Shown here: one piece after another, positions 1 to 10,174 of the stretch
Position numbering within the stretch: position 1 is the first letter of the stretch
How the letters are laid out: every line of letters starts with the position of its first letter
Source of the DNA: Gentiana macrophylla
Lineage: Eukaryota > Streptophyta > Magnoliopsida > Gentianales > Gentianaceae
Reading direction: 5' to 3'
Assembly (NCBI GenBank): GCA_026214975.1
Contig: CM047813.1
Location: 30,034,589-30,098,588 of the forward strand
Length of the DNA stretch: 64,000 bases
Program-made: the position numbers and the translations under genes
Notes under the pieces: generated by a model
Databases searched by the model: none
What the model was told of the DNA's origin: nothing
The model's input: the letters and a program-made list of their open reading frames with translations, nothing else

Positions 1-539
1 GGATAATATCCAGATAAATTTTGTCCAAAAAATATAATACCGCCTCAGGCCCAGAAGGCCCATTTCCCAATGCCAAAGCCAAAGCCCAAGGTCAATGGCA
101 CGGGCACGGGCGGGCGGCAGCGGCGCGCGCGCGCACGTGTGGCATTTTTAGTAAACACTCAGCCCAATAAAACCACTCCGAGTTCTCTCCCTTTCTAAGA
201 GATTATACAAACAACAAAATTTCCACTACTTAAATATTCAGGAAATGTTGGCACATTTCCCAATGTGGGATTAAGAAATTTGTTTTTTCAACTTCCTTTT
301 CACAACTTTTCAACTGTGGCTTTGGCGTAATTTTACCATTCATCCAAATTGAATTGAATGATTCAAAAACTTATTTTCAACTACGTCTTACGTAATTTCC
401 AAAGTTATCACTAACTCTTGATAATATATAAAAGAGTTATATCGAAATCGGCTCTCAAAATGGTTTCAATAAATGATTAAAAAATTATTTTAAAATGTTA
501 TAAAACATTTTTTCCTTTTATCCTCATATATCTCCAACA
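1..539 (-). repeat. Copia-type LTR fragment, cut by window edge
   Basis: The stretch ends in ATATCTCCAACA at 539, and it shares with 37801-38249 the order of an AATTTGTCCAAAAAA block, a short GC-rich CGG/GCGCGC block followed by CGTGTGG, and the same terminal ATATCTCCAACA. It is therefore a diverged relative of the LTR at 37030-38249, in the same orientation. No open reading frame of note is present. Family membership rests on shared block order, not on an alignment. Confidence 0.5.
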
Positions 540-559
540 ATGGGCTTGTCTTATAATAA

Positions 560-801
560 ACCAAACCAAAGAACAGAAAGAAATCCTTAGTCCGAACTTC
601 TATCCTCGAGCTTAAGATCCTAGACGCCTTAAACATCTCCTTCCAAATAATAAAAGATTCAATCCCGTAAATGGACGACTTCTTTCAGTCTCTTTGATAT
701 AATAACAAACTCATGACTCTGAGATATCGGATTACCTGATTAATATCTTCACTCGAAAGACATGAAGAATGTGAAAGATACCATCCGAATTTATCTTAAC
801 A
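560..801 (-). repeat. Presumed 3' LTR of the C2-carrying Copia-type element
   Basis: Read on the minus strand this starts with TGTTAAGATAAATTCGGATG, directly after the purine-rich GCGGGGCGG (802-810), which fits a Copia polypurine tract. The first 22 bases equal the start of the 5' LTR at 1972. Beyond that the two sequences are not recognisably similar, so this is either a diverged or replaced LTR or a neighbouring family sharing the same end. The far end at about 560 is a guess. Confidence 0.4.
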
Positions 802-929
802 CCGCCCCGCAAGCTGACAGGGAGTGAGTTAACTGGAAGCTTGTCTGAAAGGTACCGGAATCTAGCTTTGGATATTATCAATTGTAAATTTTGATGAAGC
901 GCGGTTGAAGAACCATCCACTAAAATCAA
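802..929 (-). pseudogene. Tail of Copia pol (RNase H C-terminus) plus polypurine tract
   Basis: The minus-strand reading ARFRYLSDKLPVNSLPVSLR followed by GG resembles the last residues of plant Copia polyproteins, where a short R/K-x-L-x-x-K-L stretch ends next to a glycine-rich tail encoded by the polypurine tract. It sits directly upstream of the presumed 3' LTR, as expected. Nothing else of pol is recognisable, so the element lost nearly all of gag-pol. The match is from memory of the family pattern. Confidence 0.4.
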
Positions 930-974
930 TCAAATCATTTCTTAAGAACTGGGCACCACGTTAAAATAAAATAA

Positions 975-975
<1 letters not shown>

Positions 976-1016
<41 letters not shown>
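976..1016. repeat. (AAT)n microsatellite
   Basis: About 13 uninterrupted AAT units lie between the Copia pol tail and the C2 fragment. A second A-rich stretch follows to 1100. Confidence 0.95.
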
Positions 1017-1017
<1 letters not shown>

Positions 1018-1118
1018 TGAACAACCCATCAAATCATGCTTTCTTAAGAATCTTAACCATGTTAAAATAAAATAAAATAAAAATAATAAAAATGATAATA
1101 TAGAAGCATAGCATTTAT

Positions 1119-1505
1119 TTATTTATTTAATTTTTTTTTTTTTTTTTTTTGGAGCAGGGGGAGAGAGAGAAGAATAGAGAAGAATTCGGAGCAGGAGGCC
1201 GGAATGAGGTTACCGACGAGCACACGAACGGAGCCGACGAGAGAATGACGAAACCAATTTACACAATAAATCTCAATCTGAACAGCAGAGGTATCTTGAC
1301 GAAGGAATTCATCATCAACTCTAAAAACAAATTTATCATTCCAAGTAGGATTCACGTGGCCATCATTATCTACACGGCTCGTGAGTTTTCTCTTGGGATT
1401 CACCCGTGCTATTGCATACGTCTTCATCTTCCTTGAAACCGGCTCCAAATCTTGTGCTGAGATCACATTGATCTCCAATAGCCGGAACGGTTTCAACACC
1501 GTCAT
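1119..1505 (-). pseudogene. Truncated C2-domain (calcium/lipid-binding type) gene fragment
   Basis: The 128-residue reading frame starts MTVLKPFRLLEINVISAQDL and continues with NPTWNDKFVFRVDDEFL and VQIEIYCVNWFRHSLVGSVR. This is the N-terminal strand pattern of a plant C2 domain of the small SRC2/BAP-like class. After residue about 105 the protein departs from the family (SCSEFFSILLSLPLLQ) and runs into a poly-lysine encoded by an A tract on the minus strand (plus-strand T tract 1131-1150). The C2 domain is thus cut before its last strands and the usual long C-terminal region is missing. Family members are often intronless, so an intact frame here does not prove retroposition. The fragment sits between an LTR with primer-binding site (1666-1972) and a polypurine tract (802-810), in the same orientation, so it looks captured by a retroelement. 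Whether it is transcribed is unknown. Confidence 0.75.
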
Positions 1506-1665
1506 GTTGGATTTAATGAATACAATATTTTATTTTTTTTTCGAGAGCAGACTAAATAATGCAAGAATTGAGGGGTGAGGGTTCGCTTAGATTGTGTTAA
1601 CGAACCCCCACCCGAACGAATTTCTTGAAAAAATTAACCAGGATCTAAACGACGTGAGTCAAGAA

Positions 1666-1677
1666 TCTCTGATACCA
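1666..1677 (-). other. Primer-binding site (initiator-Met tRNA)
   Basis: The minus strand reads TGGTATCAGAGA, matching the plant iMet primer site TGGTATCAGAGC except for the last base. It directly adjoins the LTR end at 1678, which is the spacing expected for a Copia-type element transcribed on the minus strand. Confidence 0.8.
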
Positions 1678-1972
1678 TGAAAGATTTGAAGGAATAATGA
1701 AAATGTGATCTATTTTATTCAATAATGAAAGTGTTGCCCCATACACTGTTATATAGTACAGTTTACTACTAGTACTACTTTACAGATAAAGGAACAATAG
1801 TTTAAATTACAAATATAAAATACAAAATGAGATAAATAAATGATAAGCAAAAGGTCAAAGGAGTTTGATAAGCTCCTGCTTCTTCTTTTACGCCATTGTC
1901 TGCTCTTCCACTTTATCTGATAAACTTGGCACTTTATCTTGTAAATTCAAACCATCCGAATTTATCTTAACA
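1678..1972 (-). repeat. 5' LTR of the C2-carrying Copia-type element
   Basis: On the minus strand the LTR runs from TGTTAAGATAAATTCGG to CAAATCTTTCA, giving canonical TG...CA ends and about 295 bp. It contains a CTATATAACAG TATA-like box, and an AATAAA about 35 bases later. The primer site follows at once. Size and structure suit a short-LTR Copia or TRIM-like element. Confidence 0.65.
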
Positions 1973-2218
1973 GAATGAGAACCTATAAAATTAGGGTTTA
2001 ACTTTTTTTTAAATAAAAGATTCTCCATAGAACTGCAAAAAGCATCCGTATAGCACCAGTACTACATTTGAGCTACGGTCCACTTTTAATTGTTTGCAGA
2101 AAACCATGTGCCAATCTCTGCAATTTTGACCCTTGAATCGTGGGCCTATCATTTTTCCTACTGCGTGCCACAGTCTAAAGATTTCACGAATCACCAAAAA
2201 AATCTCTGGGGCCTTTTC

Positions 2219-2249
<31 letters not shown>

Positions 2250-3282
2250 TCTTCAGTTTCAAAATAATAGATACGATTATTAAAATATTCTATCTATTTT
2301 ATATGAGCTGGTTATATAACACCTGAATTTTCAAAAATGATAAAATAATAATTGATTATAGTTAAAATGACATAATTATTATTTATTTATTTTATTTAAT
2401 TAAAAGTCTTGGAAATTAATTATAAGAAATAAAGAGATTTATTATTACAAAGATTTTAATAATATGTAGTTAAGGAAAATAATCTCATTATTTCCCCTCA
2501 CCAGTTCACGCATTTCTGAGAAAATATACAGAGAAAAAATGACGCAGATGTCTAGAAGCGGAAAAGAGGAATCTTCACTCACGCAGCTAATCCGTCAGGA
2601 TATTGGGCGGACCACAGAAGACGGAAGTCATCGTCTCATCGCAACGAACGTTTTCACACCAACTATTCTCAAAGAAAGATGCAATGGAAAGGGTATTTTT
2701 TTGTAACTTTTGAAGGGGTAATGGGCGATACGTGACATATACGCGATATTTCAACAAGTTTTGAGTGAGTTTGGTTATTTACACAGATATCGAAAACATG
2801 TTAAAAATGAACCAATTATGCATAGGAAATAAGTGGGTTTTGCATGTGTATTTTTTTTTCTTTAAATCAGCATGGGTTTTTTTTACGGCTACCGAAAATC
2901 CACGAAATTACATGATGTGCTACGCAAATCCTACCGAAATTCCTGAAAGCATAGTTTTCAAATTATAATTTACGAAGCATACTACATAAATTTTATACTT
3001 TTAAAACATATTTTCTCAAGTTTCCCATCGACTACTATTGCATGGGGCCTGGAGATTGGGGGACAAAGTTCAGGAAAGAACACTTGACATTTAACAATTG
3101 TCCTCCAACATACAAGAACATGGGTTTTAATTAGCTGAATAATTGACATATTAACAAAGTAAGCAGTGAATAAATTCAGGTTGTAACAATAATGTAGCAT
3201 AAATATTGTCTGAATGATCATCTACCGTAACGATGAGAGATTCTTACATAGTGAGTGTATTTGCAGTGAATTGATGAATGGG
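1973..3282. other. Gene-poor stretch with one short unassigned ORF
   Basis: AT-rich DNA with no recognised element. A short plus-strand frame at 2539-2706 starts MTQMSRSGKEESSLTQLIRQ in a locally less AT-rich patch and could be a first exon, but I do not recognise it and see no supporting downstream exon. The remaining frames here look like chance. Confidence 0.4.
2217..2249. repeat. (TTA)n microsatellite
   Basis: Eleven consecutive TTA units follow a C/T-rich stretch. The plus-strand frame reading through it is a run of Tyr and is not a gene. Confidence 0.95.
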
Positions 3283-3638
3283 CAGGGACGGACCAAAGAT
3301 GTCGTGAGGGAAGTGCATGGCGCGTTCAAATTTCTTGTGAAAATTACTAAGTATCTTTAAATACCTGTGTATGTATATATTTTCGAACATATTTATTATA
3401 ACTCTCCTTGTAGCTGAACTGGTATGTTGTTAAGTATTAACCATGTGATCAAGGGATCAAATCCTAGTTGCTACATTTTTTATCTTTTTTTTGTTTCTTT
3501 TTTAATTACAGTTTGTAATTTATGTTTTATTTTTTCCTTTCTAGTGTTTGATATTTATGTTTTCTAGAAAAAAAATTCGCTACCGTACTTTAGTGAGAAT
3601 TTGGCCCCCACTGAAAGAAAATCCTGGGTCCGTCACTG
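3283..3638. mobile_element. hAT-type MITE, 356 bp
   Basis: The ends are imperfect inverted repeats: CAGGGACGGACC at the left and, reversed, CAGTGACGGACCC at the right. They are flanked by 8-base direct repeats TGAATGGG (3275-3282) and TGCATGGG (3639-3646), matching at 7 of 8 positions. Eight-base target duplication with CAG..CTG ends is the hAT signature. It has no coding capacity. Confidence 0.8.
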
Positions 3639-3646
3639 TGCATGGG

Positions 3647-4015
3647 TAAAGCAAAATCAGAACCATATAGCTTATATTTTGGATATAAACTGTGTGGTTC
3701 CGATCAACACGCACATCAGTCCACTTTGAATGGAGTAACCATGTAAGAATTCTCCTCAAAAGATAACTTCCATCTTGGTGGGCTCCTTTTGTGGCATAGG
3801 TAGGATATACTTGTGGCCAGGTTATGTTGTGTTGTATTTGAATGATAAGATATAATGTTGATTGTCTAATTGAAGATTGCAAGTAGCAGAAAAATTAAAT
3901 GAAGATAGCGATATTCATGTGGTCTAACATGTGAAGATGTTTATTTCTGACATGGATATCCCTACTTGAACTTGGGAAGATTTGATGGCATAACAAAGGT
4001 AACATGCATAGGCAA

Positions 4016-4056
<41 letters not shown>

Positions 4057-4179
4057 TCGAAACCGGATATTTTATTAAAATTCAACGCTGTATAAAAGGT
4101 TCTAAACAACTATATAAAAAAGCAGGCTACAGCTAGTAAAGAGAAGACATAGTAGAGATAAACTAAAAGCTAGTCTAAG

Positions 4180-4245
<66 letters not shown>

Positions 4246-4256
4246 TTGTATATATA
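3647..4256. repeat. Gene-free AT-rich stretch with two (TA)n tracts
   Basis: Long TA repeats occur at 4023-4052 and about 4181-4240. The rest of the stretch has no recognisable gene or element; the minus-strand frames reading through the first tract give Ile-Tyr runs. Confidence 0.85.
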
Positions 4257-4516
4257 TTCATCCATCCCGTTTTAAATTATCATTTGACTTTTCACGAATA
4301 TTAAAAATATTATATGTTTTAAATCTCATTAAATGATATAATATTTAATATTTATACATTTTGAATGGTTGTTAAAACATTTATAATTACATATTTTTTA
4401 TTGTAGATAATGTAAAGACTGAACTGCATTTAAAAAAAATACGACAATTAACATATAAAGTGGACATTTAATTTGAAAAACTAAAAGATGGACATTTAAA
4501 ATGGGAAGGAGGGAGC
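4257..4516. mobile_element. Stowaway-like MITE, about 260 bp
   Basis: The left end reads TTCATCCATCCCGTTTTAAA and the right end, reversed, TGCTCCCTCCTTCCCATTTT. These are variants of the plant Stowaway/Mariner terminal repeat CTCCCTCCGTCCC. TA dinucleotides flank both ends, the normal target duplication of this superfamily. Interior is AT-rich and noncoding. Confidence 0.7.
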
Positions 4517-4669
4517 ATATATTTTACATAGACGATAGACATTTAATTAAAGAAACAATAAATTAGTTTTCATTAGAATGATTTGTATCGCAATGGATCT
4601 CATTTAATACCATACAAGCAAATCTAACAAATTATGACTACATTGATTGCTTTTCTAAAGAAAAAAAAA
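4517..4669. other. Spacer ending in the MULE target duplication
   Basis: No gene. The last nine bases (4661-4669, all A) are the left target-site duplication of the MULE; the right copy at 34531-34539 reads AAACAAAAA, matching 8 of 9. Because the sequence is low complexity, the duplication alone is weak evidence, but its length is the 9 bp expected for Mutator elements. Confidence 0.6.
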
Positions 4670-4924
4670 GGGAAACTTGACGATCTATGCTTGGAAAGTT
4701 GTTTATTGAGAAAATATGCGTCGCAAAATGTAATTGGAAAACTATCCTTGCGTCAATCATGCGTCGATTATGCGTCCGATATGCATCAGATTTTGTTTTT
4801 CGGAAAAGATTTGTAGATGCATGTGGGCTGCACTCTCCACGCGTGACCAACGCACGGGGATCGCGTGCTGGACGCATACGACCTTTTGTTGGAAAAATTG
4901 GATCGACATTGGAACGCATACGCA

Positions 4925-5131
4925 TTCTCCTCCTCTTTCCTCTTTCATCCGCCTCTCTCCTCCCCTCCCCTCCTTCCTCCGTTCTCCACATTTCTCTCAC
5001 TCTCACAGAAGCGGCGGCCGGCGGCTTACCTCGTCCGCTTCAGTCTGGTACTCCGGTGGTGGCTGCTATGCTCCTCCTCCCTCCTCAATTCATTTCCATT
5101 TCCATTCCCATTCCTCATTAGACAAGCAAGG
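4925..5131 (+). promoter_or_regulatory. Putative promoter, leader and splice donor in left MULE repeat
   Basis: A pyrimidine patch (CTCCTCCTCTTTCC and similar, about 4925-5015) leads into GC-rich leader DNA and then GACAAGCAAG/GTAAATTT with GT at 5131-5132. Pyrimidine patches are common plant core-promoter elements. The same order, ending AAAAGCAAG/GTAAATTC, is kept in the right repeat, although intervening bases differ, which suggests conserved use. A matching acceptor TTTTCTTAGCAG ends at 23404, just before ATG at 23417. If used, the 17.7 kb Copia nest now lies in this first intron. Inference only. Confidence 0.45.
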
Positions 5132-5176
5132 TAAATTTTAATCCCTCCTCAATTTGTGGCTATTTGTTTATTTTTA

Positions 5177-5316
5177 GGGAAACTTGAGGATGCCATTAAA
5201 GACTTTCACAAATTTTCATTCGGATGTTCAGAATAACGCTTGCATAATCTTAGGTTATTCATCCCCAATCTCAATGGCATCCCCTAATCCAGTTGCAAGT
5301 CTTTAATGGCATCTCC
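5177..5316. repeat. Internal copy of MULE terminus with 16-bp inverted repeat
   Basis: GGGAAACTTGAGGAT at 5177-5191 repeats the element's own end (4670-4684) with one mismatch. It runs into ATGCCATTAAAGACTT (5190-5205), whose exact reverse complement stands at 5297-5312, giving a stem with a loop of about 91 bases. The whole arrangement is mirrored in the right repeat (internal terminus copy at 34014-34028). Confidence 0.8.
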
Positions 5317-7355
5317 TAGTTCCACGGAATGAATTCTCGCTTGCTTTTTTCATTCGGTGTTTTTTTTTTTTTCGAACTGATTTGTATTTTTTTTTTGGTG
5401 AGAGTAGGGAAAGTTTGCGTTTTGGCTTATTCTTTGTGAAATTTTCTGTGATTCTGGTGATTTAATTATTATTAAGTTACTATCTTTGTTATTGCTTTAC
5501 TTATAAACTAATTGATATATTGAATCCTGTGTTTTGGAAAGTTTGCGTCTTGGCTTATCCTGTGTTTTTTCTTCCTTCATGGGCCATGATACATGTTAGG
5601 AAATCTACGCGGGAACGCAGCGGAATTTAAAATTTATTTCCTATTGACCCAAGATCGACTTCGTTTAAGCAATAAAAAAATAAGTAATAGACGGTGGTTA
5701 CCTTGGTTGATATATAAGATCGACGCTTTGACCGTCTTAGGAGAGTAGTTCTGCATAGAGCCGCCCAAGTGTTCGGCCTCTACCGCTAGTCCACACGAAT
5801 GTATGCACTGAATCCCATCATGGATTCTTATTGGAAAACTCCGGTTCTTCAGACCGGCCTTTTTCCCTCTCTCCAACTCTACATGGGATCTTTCTATTTT
5901 ACACAGCTAACTATTAGTTCTTTAATTGTCGATGTTAAAAGAGAGCATGACACCCACTTCCTTTTATAGGAAAGTGGCGCCATATAGTAGTGAGTGGAGG
6001 GAGAAAACCTTTTCCCAATAAAATAAGGAAAATCTCCAATATTGATTTATCTCATTTAATTTAATATCTTCTATTAAATATTTCAAAGATATTGTCAATA
6101 TCTTATATTATTATATTTATCTTATTACCTTAAATCTATTTTTCAAAATCTATTAATATATAATATTAATATTATGGTAATCTTATCAATTAAATTCTTG
6201 TGATTCAAATGTATCATATACACAAAAAGAATTTGCGCCATATTAATTGCCAATTCACGTGTTGGCCACATTATTTGCCAATTCACGTGTTGACCAAATA
6301 TATATATATATTTATATATTTATTTAATTAATATAATCTACATACACAATATGATTAATTAATTTATAAATATATATATATATATATATATACAATATAT
6401 ATATTTATAATAATTATACACAATAATTTACATACATACATTATGTGTATATTTAATTAATCAACATAATTAATATCTTGTATTTGATTTATTCATAATA
6501 AATAAATACCACCATATTAATTTACTACTATAACCTTTATAGTCGTGAGATAAACTTTTCTTATTTCGTTATCAACTATAACCACATTTTAATCCGGCTA
6601 GATGTTCTTATGTGTGTGACCCGATAGGCTTCCGAATATGTTGGCCGTAGACACAAAGTGTAAATTACTAAAATGCCCTTCATGCCTAACGATCACGGGA
6701 TAGCGTCTAAAGAACACACCGCGACCCCCAATCATCGGAAGAGTCAAATGCAATGACCACTACCTTTCATGTGAAGCGATTCACCGTGTAACTTACAATC
6801 CTATCGTTGTAATAATATCCATACGGTCGTGCGTCGAGTGTCAAACAATAACGACCGTATCTTATAATCAGGATATCATGCTCTCTCGAAGTAACTCATT
6901 TACTCCCACTTTGCAAAGATTCACGAGAGCTAGACATTCCTTATAAGAAGGTCATTTCGGATATTCGATCCCAATCATAGGATACGCGATTCCTGGACGA
7001 CCAATCATGTATACTTTGCATGCTTCAATATCATATCCAATCACTACCGCATGATCGCCCGTGGCTGTGGAAAACCTCAATAGTGTCAAAGCGTGACAAT
7101 CCACACCGTGATGCCATGAAGACTCGGTCTTAAGGATAATTACACAACCGTCACATAGTGTGACACTTATCCGTGTAAGTGGGTCGATCCCCAACGTCGA
7201 CGCGTTCTCTAATACATGTCCACGTCACGGTCCCAAGTGTCTCTACACTTCGATGACGAGATCTATCCCCGCCTAAAAGATGTAAGACATCTAATACGTC
7301 GTGCTAGCTTTGCTCATACTATCAATGCCCTGTTTGATAGTACACCAGCCTAGAG

Positions 7356-7847
7356 TCGGGCTGAGTTTGGGTTGGGTTGGGTTGGGTCGACTTGGGTTGG
7401 GTTTTTACATAGTATAAGTCGGGTTGGTTCAAGAAAACACTAACCCAAACTAAACCAAACCAATTGATTATAAAACCCAATGGGTTGGTTCGGTTTGGTT
7501 TCGGGTTGGTTTGGGTTGGGTTTCGGGTTTTCATCCATAAGACATGCATCTATAATAAAACTTTTATGCTATAAAATCCACACACATGTATATATCAAAA
7601 TTTGAGTTTCATACCTTGTGTTCATAACAATAATCGTTAAAGAAAACACATTTTTAGGGAAAAAACGTTATAATTTGATAATTAAGAGTCCAACAACATA
7701 TATAGATAATAATTAAAGACCAATATTCGTACATAAAATAAAACATACACGGACTCTTTTTTCGAAAAAAAGGTCAAAGAATTATAGGCAGAAACTGAAA
7801 ATTAAGTATAACACCATTTTACTTTCGACGGAATACATACATTCAAA

Positions 7848-7940
<93 letters not shown>

Positions 7941-8099
7941 CGGGTTGGGTTGGGTCAACCCGAAAAAAAATTAAAAAAAACCAAACCAACCCAAAATGTT
8001 TTTGGTTTGGGTCAAAACCCAACCCAAAAATTTTGGGTGTCAATTGGTTTGGTTCGGGTTTTGGGTTGGATTGGGTTCATTGGGTTTTATGCTCACCTA
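7356..8099. mobile_element. Non-autonomous hAT-like insertion rich in TTGGG, inside LTR A
   Basis: Compared with LTR D, which reads CAGCCTAGAGACATTT without a break, LTR A carries 744 extra bases between two copies of CCTAGAG (7349-7355 and 8100-8106). With the neighbouring base this is an 8-mer with one mismatch, as for hAT elements. The right end TGCTCACCTA resembles a hAT terminus; a matching left terminus is unclear. The interior consists of many GGGTTGGGTT and GGTTTGGTT units near both ends, plus a CA/TA microsatellite. Confidence 0.65.
7857..7932. repeat. (CA)n-(TA)n compound microsatellite
   Basis: About 24 AC units pass directly into about 13 AT units inside the TTGGG-rich insertion. 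The overlapping minus-strand frame gives Val-Cys and Ile-Tyr runs and is not a gene. Confidence 0.95.
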
Positions 8100-8356
8100 C
8101 CTAGAGACATTTAAGTATCAAACTTATTAAAGTGATTAGAGATCTCATCAACCATAATCGCCCATCATGGTTTCTCTATCATAGTTTAATACTAATGACG
8201 TTATCATATAACAATTCATAATTGGTCCTTAAAAGAACATATATATGACAACAGAAAAGCCATTTAATATATGTATAACCATAAAGAAATAGTAGAAATG
8301 ATCCGACCCGGTTGGATCCGGTCCAACCCGATTGGGTTTAGGACACTATTTCAACA

Positions 8357-10174
8357 ATCTCCCACTTGGCCTAAAACCAATCACTCGCACACACAAGACC
8401 AAGTTGAAACACAAGAATCTCATGCAATACTCGCAACCAGCCCTAGCCATAAATGGATCGCTATCCGTGGGCACTCAGACTATCTTAATATCATGCTCCA
8501 TATGAACAAGTCAAAGGAACCGCCTCAACACACACATGAATCTCCGACGAGACCCTGGTCCTTGCTCCAAGCAATGAATCCACTTACTATATCAGCTATA
8601 TAGAAAAGGTGGAAGAACCATACAAGGTTCATGAATGAACCTCATAGACTCATGTACTGCTCCCGCTGCGCCTCCAAGAAACTACTGTGTTTTGTCCTAG
8701 TTGTAGAATTTACAGGGACCCATAGCTAAGAACATTTCCAGCTCACTGTATCACTTAATCAAAGTGACTGCAAACCCAGACTGTAGCTCCCACTCGCCTT
8801 CATAAGACTCAGGATATATGCCTGTGTAACTATATTTACTCGCTTCCAAGTTTCGATAAACTAGGAAACCATCCTTAACTTGTTTAAGGATATTCTCGAC
8901 ATTCACTAGATTTACTTCCATACTTGCTCATGACTCTTCATGGACTATGAACATCCGGCATTACCTTTATGATGGTTCCTATCGCAGTAGCGAAGGAAAC
9001 CTTCCATAAGCATCATCTTTCACCTTATCTTTAGGACGAACGTCCTAACATAGATAGATATTGCGAACACTGGCTAGCAGTATCCCCGTTGCGATCTATG
9101 CTAAACCTTTTAGCATCACATCTATATAGGTAAACTATAATCTAACAGCAGTTAAATCTATCACTATAGATTTTTATTTCTAAAATAAGAACCGCTAATC
9201 CAAGTGCTTTTGTAAAGACCTTGAACTACCAAACATTAGTTGACTGTGACATGGGGTAATAATTCTCGAGAGAGATATCCATTACCTTACTCAAAAATTG
9301 TAACACACTCCCACTATCCATCTTGCACATTGGCATATTCTTCTTTTGACTAAATCAAACTCCTTTGATTATCAAACAAAGAAATCATCTAGAGAGACTT
9401 GTTTGAGTCCATAAATGAATCTCGTGGGCTTACATATCATGTCATTATCTATGAACATCGAGCTTTTTGCCCAACGTCTTCAACACTATCATATAGTCAT
9501 GATACGAAGTCATAACAAGTATTATCTAAATAGAACTGGGCTCAGCCTTACGGGGACATTCCCTCTAGGTAAGACATACTAGGTTCATAACCTGGTTGTC
9601 ACTGATGGAATCTAATTCATATATTATGGCTCCTGGCCATATCTCTCAATCTTTCCTTTCAAACATTCTTTCATAAGTCGTGAGATATTCATTCTTCAAG
9701 ATGAACATACCAAAGAAATTTTTTCAGGCTTGAGGTTATCCATAGACTTACTGTAACATTTGTGTGCTCTCGAGCAAAGTTGTTCTACACCTCATCGCTA
9801 TGCGGCGTCTGCTCATGTTCTAATGGTTGAATATATCTTTTTGGTTCTCAAACTCTTTTGAGATCTTATTTACTCCCACTATCTCTTTTGGAAGTAACAC
9901 TTTGGAGACAAACATTTTGCTCCGCGGACAGGTAAATAATATATAGCGTACTTGCTAAGATACTCCACAAAGTCGTATATGTCGTACTAGGCTCCAAGCC
10001 TTTCTGACTTTGCCTATGACAACTTCAAATCATCGGTTAAGATAGATTCGACATTATCCTCTTCCATATCTAATATGGAATTTATTCAACCTTTATTCTT
10101 TTGAACTCGGTTAAGTACAAGGGCACTATCCTGAAGCGGGTAAGGGATACTTTGCATGGCTTGCGTCACACCTT
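8357..10174 (-). pseudogene. Outer Copia: decayed RT and RNase H region, interrupted by inner copy
   Basis: Minus-strand translation around 9480-9300 gives KPTRFIYGLKQVSLDDFFV, a stop, then SKEFDLVKRR, a decayed form of the Copia reverse transcriptase block around YGLKQAS. Near 9200-9000 ILEIKIYSDR and KRFSIDRN match the LGIKIYRDR...LKRFSM block that follows. Stops and shifts are everywhere, so no protein can be made. The polypurine tract AAGTGGGAGAT abuts the LTR at 8357-8367. The region is cut at 10174 by the inner element and resumes at 17802. Confidence 0.75.

Larger units (their letters stand above)
4670..5593 (+). repeat. MULE left terminal inverted repeat, outer part
   Basis: This matches the reverse complement of about 33620-34530. 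In order it holds the terminal GGGAAACTTGACGAT, several ATGCGTC motifs (4716, 4759, 4770, inverted at 4871), a long C/T-rich patch (about 4925-5015), a GCGGCGGCCGGCGG block, a conserved splice-donor-like AGCAAG/GTAAATT (5125-5137) and an internal second copy of the terminal 15-mer (5177-5191). The last about 95 bases of the repeat lie beyond the Copia insertion at 23302-23397. Long frames inside it are mirrored in the other repeat and reflect the C-rich patch. Confidence 0.9.
5594..8356 (-). repeat. LTR A (3' LTR of outer element), with hAT insertion
   Basis: Plus-strand ends are TGTTAGGAAATC...CACTATTTCAACA. It matches LTR D along its length but is about 800 bp longer because of a 744 bp insertion at 7356-8099. 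A minus-strand TATA box (TATAAAAG) lies at 5961-5968, at the same place as TATAAATAA in the related LTRs B and C. Local AT-rich expansions occur at 6290-6420. Confidence 0.93.

Noticed and set aside
4687..5141. Plus-strand ORFs of 135-144 residues
   Set aside because: They lie in the MULE terminal repeat, are mirrored at 34064-34532, run through a C/T-rich patch in several frames and match no domain.
7330..8095. Telomere-like TTGGG repeats
   Set aside because: The units are irregular GGTTGGGTT/GGTTTGG mixtures, not the plant TTTAGGG repeat, and lie within a bounded 744-bp insertion.
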